A DNA stretch of 64,000 nt from Sphingomonas sp. TREG-RG-20F-R18-01 (GCF_022662475.1 NZ_JAKNQQ010000002.1:248001-312000); one strand, 5' to 3'. Shown: positions 8,755 through 17,650, counted from the first letter of the stretch. Translations and numbers: made by a program. Notes: generated from the sequence alone by a model not told the origin.

Positions 8755-8860
8755 AGCCCCTCCCCCTCGGGGGAGGGGTTGGGGTGGGGCCGTCCAGCAG
8801 AACAATGCTCTCTGCGAGGCACTTCCCCACCCCCAACCCCTCCCCTGAAGGGGAGGGGCT
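8755..8860. repeat. 106-bp palindromic intergenic element, family A, copy 2
   Basis: This is a second head-to-tail copy of the element at 8569-8674, 186 bp away, with the same length and arms and scattered substitutions, including CCCTCGGGGG for CCTTCAGGGG in the left hairpin. It ends 10 bases before the LysR stop codon (8871, reverse strand). Together the two copies fill most of the 313-bp gap 8558-8870; no gene is seen in that gap. Confidence 0.9.
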
Positions 8861-8870
8861 CAAGAAAAAT

Positions 8871-9761
8871 CTAAACGCTTGGATCGGCGATCGTTGCGAT
8901 CAGCCAGTCGTGGAACAGTTTCACCGGCTTTTGCGTCAGCGCCCGCGGGCGGCACGCGAACCAGTAGCTGTACGGGCTCTCCACCGAGATATCGAACAGG
9001 CGCACGATCCGCGGGTCGTTGGCATCCGCGAAATGGCTCTCGTGCATGAAGGCGATGCCCAGCCCCTGCGCCGCCGCTTCGAGCATCAGCGCGCCCGAAT
9101 CGAAATGGTCGACCGCGAGCGGCTCGAGATCGGTCAGCCCCGCCGCCGCGCGCCATGCGCTGAACGTGTCGGGCATCTCGCGGTGGACCAGCGCGGTCAG
9201 CCCGGCGAGCTGGTCCGGGCGCACCACCGGGTCCGGCCCCTCGATCAGGGATTTCGCCCCGATCACATAGACCTGGTTGCGATCGAGCCGCCGCGCATAG
9301 AGCGCCGGATCGATATCCCGCGCGAGCGCGATCACCGCGTCGAGCCCCTCGCCGAGCCGCGAGATGTTGTGCGTGCTCGTATCGATGTCGAGATGCAGCT
9401 CGGGGTGCCGCGTGCGCAATTCGCCGAGCCGCGGGAACAGCCGCTGCGACGCGTAGAGCGGCAGGATGCCGAGCCTTAGCCGGAGCACGTCGGTATTGCT
9501 CGTCATCACCTCGACCGCGTCGGACAATTGGTCGAGCGCTGGGGCGATCTGCTGGAGCAGCCGGTCGCCATCGGCGTTGAGCACCACCGCCTGATGGCGG
9601 CGTTCGAACAAGGGCCGCCCGATAAACCGCTCGAGCGCCTGGATCCGGCGGCTCAGCGCCGGCGGCGAGAGGGCCAGTTCTTGCGACGCCGCCTTGATCG
9701 ACCCGGTCCGGGCGACCTGGACGAACGCTTCGATCGCGGTGAGTGGCGGTAATCTCCGCAT
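8871..9761 (-). CDS. LysR family transcriptional regulator
   Basis: The 296-residue protein opens with a LysR winged helix-turn-helix (MRRLPPLTAIEAFVQVARTG, then SIKAASQELALSPPALSRRI at residues about 21-40, RPLFERRHQ), followed by a two-lobed effector domain from residue about 90 (LRLGILPLYASQRLFPRL). The residue pattern is closest to the GcvA/AmpR-like subgroup. The target genes are not evident: its upstream neighbour region holds a candidate sRNA rather than a divergent enzyme gene. A perfect ATGGTGC/GCACCAT palindrome lies about 22 bases upstream of its ATG and could be an autoregulatory site. Confidence 0.93.
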   Translation of the reverse strand: MRRLPPLTAIEAFVQVARTGSIKAASQELALSPPALSRRIQALERFIGRPLFERRHQAVVLNADGDRLLQQIAPALDQLSDAVEVMTSNTDVLRLRLGILPLYASQRLFPRLGELRTRHPELHLDIDTSTHNISRLGEGLDAVIALARDIDPALYARRLDRNQVYVIGAKSLIEGPDPVVRPDQLAGLTALVHREMPDTFSAWRAAAGLTDLEPLAVDHFDSGALMLEAAAQGLGIAFMHESHFADANDPRIVRLFDISVESPYSYWFACRPRALTQKPVKLFHDWLIATIADPSV

Positions 9762-9782
9762 GAGGAGCCTTTCGCAAGCCAG

Positions 9783-9799
9783 ATGGTGCGATGCACCAT
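9783..9799. promoter_or_regulatory. Perfect 7-bp-arm palindrome upstream of the LysR gene
   Basis: ATGGTGC-GAT-GCACCAT lies 22-38 bases upstream of the regulator's start. LysR regulators usually bind dyads with a T-N11-A core near their own promoters, so this is a candidate autoregulatory operator. This is an inference from position and symmetry. Confidence 0.4.
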
Positions 9800-9834
9800 G
9801 TTGCTATCGTTCAATCACAGAATACGCGACACCC

Positions 9835-9869
9835 GCAATCGATAGCTGCGATTGCAGAAAGCGCAATCG
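9835..9869. promoter_or_regulatory. Three GCAATCG boxes in alternating orientation, 14 bp apart
   Basis: GCAATCG occurs at 9835-9841, its complement CGATTGC at 9849-9855, and GCAATCG again at 9863-9869. The 14-bp phasing and alternating orientation look like a dimeric regulator's operator. The boxes end about 25 bp before the candidate -10 (CATAAT, 9894-9899) of the small RNA. The regulator is unknown. Confidence 0.45.
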
Positions 9870-9905
9870 TATCCAATCCTTTCGCACTTGCAACATAATC
9901 CCGGT

Positions 9906-9984
9906 CCGGGCATTCAGACGGTGCCTTTCAGGCATCCTCTCCTAAAACTTTCAAGGCCGATCCTCCGGGGTCGGCCCTTTTTTT
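9906..9984 (+). ncRNA. Candidate trans-acting sRNA resembling mmgR/suhB (alpha-r8) RNA
   Basis: No ORF explains the strong terminator at 9955-9984: GGCCGATCC pairs with GGGTCGGCC around a UCCG loop and is followed by seven T. Upstream, GGTGCC (9920-9925) can pair with GGCATCC (9930-9936), leaving a single-stranded UCCUCUCCUAAAACUU. Anti-Shine-Dalgarno UCCUC runs sit in both the linker and the terminator loop. A CATAAT -10 at 9894-9899 would start an RNA of about 79 nucleotides. Layout, length and the TTTCAGGCATCCTCTCC block match my memory of the alphaproteobacterial mmgR/suhB family (Rfam RF00519), a PHA-linked Hfq-dependent sRNA. The exact family is an inference; that a short terminated RNA is made here is well supported. 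Confidence 0.65.
9955..9984 (+). terminator. Rho-independent terminator of the candidate sRNA
   Basis: A nine-pair stem (9955-9963 with 9968-9976, one G-U pair), a four-base loop and a T7 tract at 9978-9984. It lies 111 bases before the AAA ATPase start and is not preceded by any plus-strand gene. Confidence 0.88.
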
Positions 9985-10095
9985 GTCCGTCGCGGATCGG
10001 GCGCAGATGCGGACCGTCCTGGCGCGCGCCCTCGTATTCGCGGAACCGACGCCCTATCTCGCGCGCTCATCAGCGGGTTTCGTGAGGGAATGACT

Positions 10096-12378
10096 ATGGC
10101 GGACGCCGAGGCGCCGATTCGGAAATTGCAGGTTGCCAACGCGCGCGCCGAAGACAGCGGGCGCGGGCTGGCGCATGTCCCGCGCTCGATGCTCGCAGCG
10201 CTCGGGATCGGCGAGGGCGACGTGATCGAGATCGTCGGCAAGTCGACCACGCCTGCGCGCGCCGTAGCACCTTATGCCGAGGACGAGGGCCTCGAGATCA
10301 TCCGGATCGACGGGCTCCAGCGCGCCAATGCCGGGGTCGGGTCTGGCGATTTCGTCGAGGTTCGCAAGATCGAATCGAAGCCCGCGACGCGGGTCGTGTT
10401 CGCACCCGCACAACAGAACCTGCGGTTGCAGGGTTCGTCTAACGCACTCAAGCGCACCTTCTTCGGGCGGCCTTTGTGCCAAGGAGACGTCGTCGCGACC
10501 GCAGGGCAGCAGCGCGTCGACAACATGCCGCCGGGCGTCCAGAACATGCTGCGCGCGCCCGCTTATGCGCTGCAGGAGATCCGCCTCGCCGTCATCTCGA
10601 CTGTCCCCAAGGGCGTGGTGCATGTCGACGAGACGACGGAGATCGAGCTTCGCCCCGAATATGAGGAGCCGAAGGAAGCGCGCCGCGCCGACGTCACGTA
10701 CGACGACATCGGCGGCATGGGCCCGACGATCGACCAGCTCCGCGAGATGGTCGAGCTGCCGCTGCGCTATCCAGAGCTGTTCCAGCGCTTGGGCGTCGAT
10801 CCGCCCAAGGGCGTGCTGCTGCACGGGCCACCCGGAACCGGCAAGACGCGGCTCGCGCGCGCGGTCGCCAATGAATCCGCGGCGGAGTTCTTCCTGATCA
10901 ACGGGCCCGAGATCATGGGCTCGGCCTATGGCGAGTCCGAGGGCAAGCTCCGCCAGGTGTTCGAGGAAGCCGCCAAGGCCGCGCCGTCGATCGTGTTCAT
11001 CGACGAGATCGATTCGATCGCGCCCAAGCGCGGGCAGGTGTCGGGCGAGGCGGAGAAGCGTCTCGTTGCGCAGCTGCTGACGCTGATGGACGGGCTCGAA
11101 TCCCGCGCCAACGTCGTAATCATCGCCGCGACCAACCGCCCCGAGGCGATCGACGAGGCCTTGCGGCGGCCCGGCCGGTTCGACCGCGAGATCGTCGTCG
11201 GCGTTCCCGACGAGCGGGGGCGGCGCGAGATCCTCGGCATCCACACGCGCGGCATGCCGCTGGGCGACAAGGTCGACCTCGGCGAACTCGCGCGGACGAC
11301 CTACGGGTTCGTCGGTGCCGATCTGGCGGCGCTCGCGCGCGAGGCGGCGATCGAGGCGGTGCGCAAGCTGATGCCGCGGCTCAACCTGTCCGAAGGCACG
11401 ATCCCGCCCGAGATTCTCGACACGCTCGCGGTCACGCGCGAGGATTTCGTCGATGCCTTGAAGCGCGTCCAGCCGAGCGCGATGCGCGAGGTGATGGTCG
11501 AGGCCCCGCGCGTCCGCTGGGACGATGTCGGCGGGCTCGATTCGGCGCAGATGCGATTGAAGGAAGGCGTCGAGCTTCCGCTCAAGGATCCCGACGCGTT
11601 CCGCCGGCTCGGCATCCGTCCGGCCAAGGGCTTCCTGCTGTACGGTCCTCCGGGTACCGGCAAGACGCTGCTAGCGAAGGCGGTCGCGCGCGAGGCGCAG
11701 GCCAATTTCATCGCGACCAAATCGTCCGACCTGCTCAGCAAATGGTATGGCGAGAGCGAGCAGCAGATCGCCAAGCTGTTCGCGCGCGCGCGGCAGGTGG
11801 CCCCGTGCGTGATCTTCATCGACGAGCTCGATTCGCTCGTCCCGGCACGCGGGAGCGGTGGTGGCGAGCCGCAGGTGACCGAGCGGGTCGTGAACACAAT
11901 CCTCGCCGAGATGGACGGGTTGGAAGAACTCCAGTCGGTCGTCGTCATTGGCGCGACCAACCGGCCCAATTTGATCGACCCGGCGTTGCTGCGCCCGGGC
12001 CGGTTCGACGAGCTGATCTATGTCGGCGTGCCGGACCGGGCAGGGCGCAAGCGCATCCTGACGATCCAGACCGGCAAGATGCCGCTCGCCGACGACGTCG
12101 ATCTCGATGTCGTCGCGGGGAAGACCGATCGCTTCACCGGCGCGGATCTGGAGGATCTGGTGCGGCGGGCGGGTCTTACGGCGCTGCGCGAGTCCATGTC
12201 GGTCAGCCAGGTGACGATGTCGCATTTCGAGACCGCGCTCGGCGATTCGCGCGCGTCGGTCACGCCCGAGCTTGAGCGCGAATATGAGGCGATGTCCGCG
12301 CGGCTCAAGCAGGATGCGACCGCGCTACAGCCGATCGGCTTCGCCTTCCCGCCCCGCGCGAAGGAAGAGGCGCGCTGA
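10096..12378 (+). CDS. CDC48/p97 (VAT)-like double AAA ATPase
   Basis: The 760-residue protein has the complete CDC48 layout: a double-psi barrel N-domain (residues about 5-85, [20 protein letters not shown]), a second N-subdomain (about 100-165), and two AAA modules. D1 has Walker A GPPGTGKT at 244-251 and Walker B with D303-E304 ([12 protein letters not shown]). D2 has GPPGTGKT at 517-524 and D576-E577 ([12 protein letters not shown]), with arginine-finger motifs [19 protein letters not shown] and [19 protein letters not shown]. In archaea and eukaryotes such hexamers unfold or extract proteins for degradation; a bacterial partner is not known. GAGGGA at 10084-10089 suits the ATG at 10096 better than the one at 10090. 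The last codons are duplicated downstream. Confidence 0.95.
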   Translation: MADAEAPIRKLQVANARAEDSGRGLAHVPRSMLAALGIGEGDVIEIVGKSTTPARAVAPYAEDEGLEIIRIDGLQRANAGVGSGDFVEVRKIESKPATRVVFAPAQQNLRLQGSSNALKRTFFGRPLCQGDVVATAGQQRVDNMPPGVQNMLRAPAYALQEIRLAVISTVPKGVVHVDETTEIELRPEYEEPKEARRADVTYDDIGGMGPTIDQLREMVELPLRYPELFQRLGVDPPKGVLLHGPPGTGKTRLARAVANESAAEFFLINGPEIMGSAYGESEGKLRQVFEEAAKAAPSIVFIDEIDSIAPKRGQVSGEAEKRLVAQLLTLMDGLESRANVVIIAATNRPEAIDEALRRPGRFDREIVVGVPDERGRREILGIHTRGMPLGDKVDLGELARTTYGFVGADLAALAREAAIEAVRKLMPRLNLSEGTIPPEILDTLAVTREDFVDALKRVQPSAMREVMVEAPRVRWDDVGGLDSAQMRLKEGVELPLKDPDAFRRLGIRPAKGFLLYGPPGTGKTLLAKAVAREAQANFIATKSSDLLSKWYGESEQQIAKLFARARQVAPCVIFIDELDSLVPARGSGGGEPQVTERVVNTILAEMDGLEELQSVVVIGATNRPNLIDPALLRPGRFDELIYVGVPDRAGRKRILTIQTGKMPLADDVDLDVVAGKTDRFTGADLEDLVRRAGLTALRESMSVSQVTMSHFETALGDSRASVTPELEREYEAMSARLKQDATALQPIGFAFPPRAKEEAR

Positions 12379-12688
12379 TCCTTCTGCTCCCGTCCCTGGA
12401 AGGGAGGGGTTGGGGGTGGGTCGGCTCGCAGTCGGGCGGAGCGTTCGATACCGGGCCAACCCACCCCTCGATCCCCTCCCTTTCAGGGAGGAAGATCGTA
12501 GCTCGCGCACCATCGCTTTGCCTTTTGCGCCGCGTGCAGAGGAAGAAGCGCGCAAACCCTTCTGCTCCCGTCCCTGGAAGGGAGGGGTTGGGGGTGGGTC
12601 GGCTCGCAGTCGGGCGGAGCGTTCGATACCGGGCGAACCTACCCCTCGGTCCCTTCCCTTCCCGGGAGGGGAGGAAGGATCATCGCTC
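12333..12688. repeat. Tandem duplication, 2 x 178 bp, spanning the ends of two convergent genes
   Basis: The segment 12333-12510 is repeated at 12511-12688 with an exact 178-bp offset (CTTCTGCTCCCG at 12381 and 12559; CATCG/GATCGG-CTTTGCC/CTTCGCC starts at 12511 and 12333). Each unit contains the last coding bases of the AAA ATPase (PRAKEEAR, decayed to PRAEEEAR in copy 2), a palindromic element with GGAAGGGAGGGGTTGGGGGTGG-type arms, and the end of the convergent MFS gene (GCTCGCGCA). Only the first ATPase tail and the second MFS tail are now in use. Together with 12379-12679 this explains the whole gap. Confidence 0.85.
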
Positions 12689-13975
12689 GCGCAACCGCAC
12701 CCAGGCATAGCCGAACAGCACCAGCATCGCTGCCCCTGCCACGAGGTAGGGCAGCGCATGCTGGGCCTCGTACAGCCCGACCCCGATCGACGGCCCGAGC
12801 ACGAACGCCGCGCCGTTGATCGACGTCACCTTGCCCGCGACCGACCCCTGCGCATGATGCCCGACCGCAAGCGATGCCCCCGCGGTGAAGGCAGGTCGTG
12901 TAAAGCCGAACCCGACCGACGCGAGCGCATAGGCGCAGGCGATGCCGTAGAGCGACGTGGCCACCCCGGTCAGCGCGCAGCCGACCGCCGCGATCGCCAG
13001 CCCGACCAGCATCATCGCGCGCGGGCGCAGGTCGAGATTGGGGATGATTCCCCATTGCACCAGCAGCGCGGCAAGCGCGCCGATCATCAACACGATTCCG
13101 GTCGGCTGGAGCGCGGTCGCGGGGAGCAGGTGCAGCCGGTCGATGACGAGGAAGCCGATCGCCTGCCCGGTCATCGCCTGCCCATGCCCAGCGACCAGCC
13201 CCGCGATCAGCCACGGACGGATGCGGGGGTCGCGATAGCCGACCTGTTCGGCATGCTGTTCGGTCGCGGCCTCGGTCGCGGCAACGATGCTCGCACCGCC
13301 GCTTTGCCCGCCGATCGAGGGGTAGGCGTTGGCCGCGCCATGCGTCGCGGTGTCGGGGTGGAGGTCGTTGGGGAGCAGCCGCCGCACCGCGATCCACACG
13401 CCCAGCCCGAACAGCGCGAACAGGAAGGCGGGGCCGGACAGCCCGATCTCGACCCCGGCGATCGTCCCGAGCACGAGGAACGGCGCGATCGTCGGGCCGA
13501 GGATCGTCCCCAGCCCGAACGCCGAGCCCAGCAAGGTCAGCGCCTTGGTCCGTTCCTCGCGCGTCGTGTTGCCCGCGACCAGCGCCTGCACGGCCGGCGG
13601 CGCGGCGCAGCCGAAGCTGCCGTAGATCAGCCGCCCGAGGATGAAGCAGACGAACGCGGTCGTCCCGCCGATCCAGCCGTTGATCCCGGCGGCGAGGAAC
13701 ACGCCGCACACCAGCAGCGACACGCAGAATCCGCCGACCCCGAGCAGGATCATCGCACGCCGCCCGTGCCGGTCCGACCGGCGCGCCCAGAACGGCGCGG
13801 CGATCACCCACAGCAGCGCGGAGACCGAGAACGCCGCCGCGACCGCGCTGTCGGGGACTTTCAGGGATCGCCCGAGCGCGGGGAGGACCGATTGCAGCGC
13901 GGTGTTGCCTGCGGCGATCGTCAGCATGACGACGAACAGCAAGCCGAACTCGCGGTTTAGCCTCCCCGACTTCAC
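12680..13975 (-). CDS. MFS transporter
   Basis: The 431-residue protein shows about 12 hydrophobic segments and the MFS loop motif between helices 2 and 3 as FWARRSDRHGRRAMILLG. A second-half signature is weaker. The middle loop (residues about 190-235, with LLPNDLHPDTATHG and ATEAATEQHAEQ) is hydrophilic. Substrate cannot be predicted; the fold resembles drug/metabolite efflux proteins of the TetA-like branch. The start is GTG at 13975 and overlaps the stop of the upstream phospholipase D gene by four bases (GTGA), so they are co-translated. Confidence 0.88.
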   Translation of the reverse strand: MKSGRLNREFGLLFVVMLTIAAGNTALQSVLPALGRSLKVPDSAVAAAFSVSALLWVIAAPFWARRSDRHGRRAMILLGVGGFCVSLLVCGVFLAAGINGWIGGTTAFVCFILGRLIYGSFGCAAPPAVQALVAGNTTREERTKALTLLGSAFGLGTILGPTIAPFLVLGTIAGVEIGLSGPAFLFALFGLGVWIAVRRLLPNDLHPDTATHGAANAYPSIGGQSGGASIVAATEAATEQHAEQVGYRDPRIRPWLIAGLVAGHGQAMTGQAIGFLVIDRLHLLPATALQPTGIVLMIGALAALLVQWGIIPNLDLRPRAMMLVGLAIAAVGCALTGVATSLYGIACAYALASVGFGFTRPAFTAGASLAVGHHAQGSVAGKVTSINGAAFVLGPSIGVGLYEAQHALPYLVAGAAMLVLFGYAWVRLRER

Positions 13976-15144
13976 CGCTCGGGTCCGAAATTGAGGCGTT
14001 TGGTGATGTTATAGTCGAGCACGGTCATCACGAAGAAGGCAGCGGCCTGTTTCACGCGCATCCACGGGCTGGTCCGCGCCTTGTAGAGTTCGGGCGTGAT
14101 CGCCTCCGAATTGGCGATCTCGCCGTCGACATAGCGGCGGACGTGCGCGGCGAAGGCGTGGTCCTCGATCCGCAGCATCATCTCGAGATTGAGGAACAGG
14201 CTGCGGATGTCGTAATTGGCCGAGCCGATATAGACGACGTCACCGATCAGGAACAATTTGGTGTGCAATTTGGTCAGCTGATACTCGTAGATCTGCACCC
14301 GCTTGCGAAGCAGCCCGGCATAGGTGAAGCGCGATGCCCAGATCGCGGCGCCATGATCGTTCTTCGACGCGAGCACGATCCGCACGCGCCCGCGCATCCC
14401 GACCTTGTCGAGCCGCCGCAGCATCCCCGGATTGGGCGCGAAATAGGCCGAGATCAGGTCGACCTGCGTCGCATCGCGCAGGTCGCGCTTCACCGCCCGC
14501 GCCCACGGCGACAGCCGCCGCGTCGGTCCGCCGAACAGCCAGCGCACGGTCCCCTGCGGCTCGCTCCACGTCGAAAGCGCGCGGCGCAACGTGCGCAAAG
14601 GCGGCTTGGGTTGCCCCGCCCAGCGCGCGAGCACGTCGAAATAGCCGGTGATCCGCTGCGCCGCCGGCCCCTCGACGATCAGCCCGAGATCGCGCCACGC
14701 CTGGTCGGCAACGGTGCCGAAATAGCTGTCCTGCACGTTGAATCCGCCGATGATCGCGCGCGGGTTGGCGGTCTCGCCGTCCGCGAGCGCGAGCTTCTGG
14801 TGATTGCGGAGCAGATAGCGCCGTCCCCAGCGCGGCACGAAGCGGCACACCTGTACCCCGCCGTCGCGCAGCGGATCGAAGAAATCATGCGCCGCCGCCG
14901 CCTCGCTGCCGAGCCCGTCGACGATCAGCGAAACCGCCACGCCGCGCGCCGCCGCGCGCAGCAATGCGGCGCGAACCGCTTCGCCCGCGTCGTCATCGAC
15001 ATAGATGTAGAAGATCACGCGAAGCGACCGGCGCGCGCCATCGATCAGCGCGATCAGCGCCGCCAGCCGGCGTGGCCCGGTATCGAGCATCGTCAACCGG
15101 TTACCGGCCACGGTAAAGCTCGGCTGAGGGACGGGTTCGGTCAT
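13972..15144 (-). CDS. Phospholipase D / cardiolipin synthase-like protein
   Basis: The 390-residue protein has two HKD (PLD) motifs: NHQKLALADG at residues about 125-134 and HTKLFLIGDVVYIGSANYD at about 290-310. These catalyse phosphatidyl transfer or hydrolysis through a histidine intermediate. It lacks the two N-terminal membrane helices of ClsA, so it resembles ClsB-type or general PLD-like enzymes. ATG 15144 (MTEPVPQPS) is chosen; the frame stays open to 15201 but the extra residues are unlike the family. It is the first gene of a two-gene unit with the MFS transporter and diverges from rpoZ. Confidence 0.88.
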   Translation of the reverse strand: MTEPVPQPSFTVAGNRLTMLDTGPRRLAALIALIDGARRSLRVIFYIYVDDDAGEAVRAALLRAAARGVAVSLIVDGLGSEAAAAHDFFDPLRDGGVQVCRFVPRWGRRYLLRNHQKLALADGETANPRAIIGGFNVQDSYFGTVADQAWRDLGLIVEGPAAQRITGYFDVLARWAGQPKPPLRTLRRALSTWSEPQGTVRWLFGGPTRRLSPWARAVKRDLRDATQVDLISAYFAPNPGMLRRLDKVGMRGRVRIVLASKNDHGAAIWASRFTYAGLLRKRVQIYEYQLTKLHTKLFLIGDVVYIGSANYDIRSLFLNLEMMLRIEDHAFAAHVRRYVDGEIANSEAITPELYKARTSPWMRVKQAAAFFVMTVLDYNITKRLNFGPER

Positions 15145-15282
15145 CGCAGCGGGTGATGCCGCCAAGCGCCATAGGCCGCAAGGTGTTGAAGCCCCACGCA
15201 TGCCCGATTTTCTTGACTCCTGTCGGGTTGCCGCCTAGGGGATCATCTTTCCGAATACCGTCGTTTGCGAAGGAAGCCATTC

Positions 15283-15627
15283 ATGGCGCGCGTCACTGTC
15301 GAAGATTGCGTCGACAAGATCCCCAACCGGTTCGATCTCGTCCTGTTCGCCGCGCAGCGTGCGCGGGCCATTTCGGGGGGTGCCGACCTTACCGTCGATC
15401 GCGACCGCGACAAGAACCCGGTCGTCGCCTTGCGCGAAATCGCGGAAGAGCGGGTGCGCCCGGCGCATCTCAAGGAGTCGGTCATCAACGGTCTGCAGCG
15501 CGTCCAGGTCGACGACGAGGACGAAGCGGATGCGGTCGGCAGCCTGTCGGCATCGGCCGAGGCACTCCGCCTCACCGCCGCCGCGCCGCCGCGCAACCAG
15601 AATCTGGGTGCCGATTACGAGGGCTGA
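15283..15627 (+). CDS. rpoZ: RNA polymerase omega subunit
   Basis: The 114-residue protein starts [20 protein letters not shown] and continues with [18 protein letters not shown] and [18 protein letters not shown], the conserved omega core. Omega assists beta-prime folding and polymerase assembly, and in many bacteria binds ppGpp with beta-prime. ATG 15283 is preceded by GAAGGAAG at 15269-15276 with good spacing. No spoT gene follows in this genome segment; instead an ABC exporter converges. Confidence 0.96.
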   Translation: MARVTVEDCVDKIPNRFDLVLFAAQRARAISGGADLTVDRDRDKNPVVALREIAEERVRPAHLKESVINGLQRVQVDDEDEADAVGSLSASAEALRLTAAAPPRNQNLGADYEG

Positions 15628-15674
15628 AGCCCGCGACTGACGGCGCCCTCGTCAGTCCGTTCCCGCGCTTTCAC

Positions 15675-15714
15675 CGCCCCGTCCGGCCTGAGCCGTGGCG
15701 GGGCGTTGTGTTTT
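15675..15714 (+). terminator. Probable terminator after rpoZ
   Basis: CGCCCCG (15675-15681) pairs with CGGGGCG (15699-15705) across a 17-base loop, followed by TTGTGTTTT. It lies between the convergent rpoZ and ABC transporter genes. The T-tract is interrupted, so strength is uncertain. Confidence 0.6.
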
Positions 15715-15725
15715 CGGACGCTGGA

Positions 15726-17555
15726 TCATTCCGCCGCCAGCGTCTCCTCGGCGCGCTCCTGCGCCTGGCGGTTCCACATCTCGGCATAGAGCCCTTTCTT
15801 GCGCAGCAGGACGGCATGGCTGCCGCGCTCGACCACGCGACCGGCCTCAAGCACGACGATCTCGTCGGCATGCACCACCGTCGACAGCCGGTGCGCGATC
15901 ACGATCGTCGTCCGCCCGCGCTCGATCGCCTGGAGCGTATCGAGGATCTCGCCCTCGGTACGACTGTCCAGAGCGCTGGTCGCTTCGTCGAGGATCAGGA
16001 TCGGCGGGTTCTTGAGCAGGGTCCGCGCGATCGCGACGCGCTGCTTCTCGCCGCCTGACAGCTTCAGCCCACGCTCGCCGACGCGGGTGGCATAGCCCTC
16101 GGGCTGGCGTTCGATGAACCCGGCGATCGCCGCCCCGCGCGCGGCAGTCTCGATCTCGGATTCACCTGCGCCTTCGCGGCCATAAGCGATGTTGTAGCCG
16201 ATCGTGTCGTTGAACAGCACCGTATCCTGCGGCACGATCCCGATCGACGCGCGCAGGCTCGCTTGCGTGACTTGCGCGATGTCCTGCCCGTCGACCGTGA
16301 TCCGCCCGCCGGTCAGATCGTAGAAGCGGTACAGCAACCGCGCGAGCGTCGACTTGCCAGCGCCCGATGGCCCGACCACCGCGAGCGTCTTGCCAGCAGG
16401 GATATCGAGGTCGATGCCCTTGAGGATCGGCATGCCGGCATCATAGCCGAAGCGCACGTCCTCGAACCGGACATGCCCGCGCGCGATGGTGAGCGGCTTG
16501 GCGCCGGGGACGTCGACCACTTCGGACGGCGTGTCGATCAGGTCGAACATCGCGCCCATGTCGATGACGCCCTGTCGGATCGTGCGATACACCATGCCGA
16601 GCAGGTCGAGCGGACGGAACAGCTGCGCCAGCAGCGTCGACACCAGCACGACGTTGCCGGCGGTGAAACGGCCCTGGCTCCAGCCATAGACGATCAGCGC
16701 CATCCCGCCGCCCATCATCAGATTGGTGATCAGCGCCTGCCCGATGTTGAGCCAGGCGAGCGAATTCTCGGACGTGACCGCGGCATTGGCATAGGCGGCC
16801 ATTGCCGCGTCGTAGCGCTTCCCCTCGCGCTCTTCCGCGCCAAAATATTTGACCGTCTCGAAATTGAGCAGCGAATCCACCGCATGGCTGACCGCCCCGG
16901 TGTCGAGGTCGTTCATCCGCGTACGCAGCGCGGCGCGCCAGTCGGTCACCCAACGGGTGAAGAGGATATAGGCGGCAACCATCACCAGCGTGCCCGCCAC
17001 CAGCCAGAAGCCGAACTTGGTCCAGAAGATGCCGAGCACCAGCGCGAGTTCGAGGACGGTGGGCGCGATGTTGAACAGGAGGAAATAGAGCATCGTGTCG
17101 ATGCTCTTGGTCCCGCGCTCGACCACCTTGGTGACAGCACCCGTGCGGCGTTCGAGATGGAAGCGCAGCGACAATTGGTGGAGGTGGCGGAACACGCCCG
17201 CGGCGAGGCGCCGCGTCGCATCCTGCCCGACCCGTTCGAACACCGCATTGCGCAGATTGTCGAACACGACCGAACTGAACCGCGCGGCGGCGTAGCCGAT
17301 CACCAGCAGCGTCACCAACGTGATCAGCGCGGGCGTTTTCGGCCCCCCGGTCATCCCGTCGATCGCCCCCTGCAGCGCGAACGGCGCGCCGTACACCTGC
17401 ACCAGCTTGGACGCGACGACGAGCAGCATCGCCCCGACGATCCGCAGCCGCAACGCGGGCGCGTCGGCAGGCCAGAGATAGGGCAGGAAGCGGCGCAGCG
17501 TCGGGAGCATGGGGCGCTCGGGCGCGGTCGAGGTGGTCGCTGTATCGGGTGGCAT
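15726..17555 (-). CDS. Atm1/HMT1-type ABC transporter (permease-ATPase fusion)
   Basis: The 609-residue half-transporter has six membrane helices (residues about 35-330) and a C-terminal ATPase: Walker A GPSGAGKST near residue 394, signature LSGGEKQR near 498 and Walker B ILILDEATSALD near 520. The sequence FNIAPTVLELALVLGIFWTKFG and HLERRTGAVTKVVERGTKS match the Atm1/HMT subfamily, which exports glutathione-linked persulfide or metal conjugates across the inner membrane. ATG 17555 is preferred to the adjacent GTG 17558. It works as a homodimer by family precedent. The substrate is inferred. Confidence 0.93.
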   Translation of the reverse strand: MPPDTATTSTAPERPMLPTLRRFLPYLWPADAPALRLRIVGAMLLVVASKLVQVYGAPFALQGAIDGMTGGPKTPALITLVTLLVIGYAAARFSSVVFDNLRNAVFERVGQDATRRLAAGVFRHLHQLSLRFHLERRTGAVTKVVERGTKSIDTMLYFLLFNIAPTVLELALVLGIFWTKFGFWLVAGTLVMVAAYILFTRWVTDWRAALRTRMNDLDTGAVSHAVDSLLNFETVKYFGAEEREGKRYDAAMAAYANAAVTSENSLAWLNIGQALITNLMMGGGMALIVYGWSQGRFTAGNVVLVSTLLAQLFRPLDLLGMVYRTIRQGVIDMGAMFDLIDTPSEVVDVPGAKPLTIARGHVRFEDVRFGYDAGMPILKGIDLDIPAGKTLAVVGPSGAGKSTLARLLYRFYDLTGGRITVDGQDIAQVTQASLRASIGIVPQDTVLFNDTIGYNIAYGREGAGESEIETAARGAAIAGFIERQPEGYATRVGERGLKLSGGEKQRVAIARTLLKNPPILILDEATSALDSRTEGEILDTLQAIERGRTTIVIAHRLSTVVHADEIVVLEAGRVVERGSHAVLLRKKGLYAEMWNRQAQERAEETLAAE

Positions 17556-17650
17556 CACGAGTGCATGTAGGCGCAGTCAAGCCGGACCGAAAGCGGCTCA
17601 TGGAACAAGCAGAGCGCTTCGTCGGTTTTATTCCCCGAACGGAGACGATG

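Noticed and set aside
12272..13960. Plus-strand open frame across the AAA tail and antisense to the MFS gene
   Set aside because: It joins repeat sequence and antisense coding; no domain is visible.
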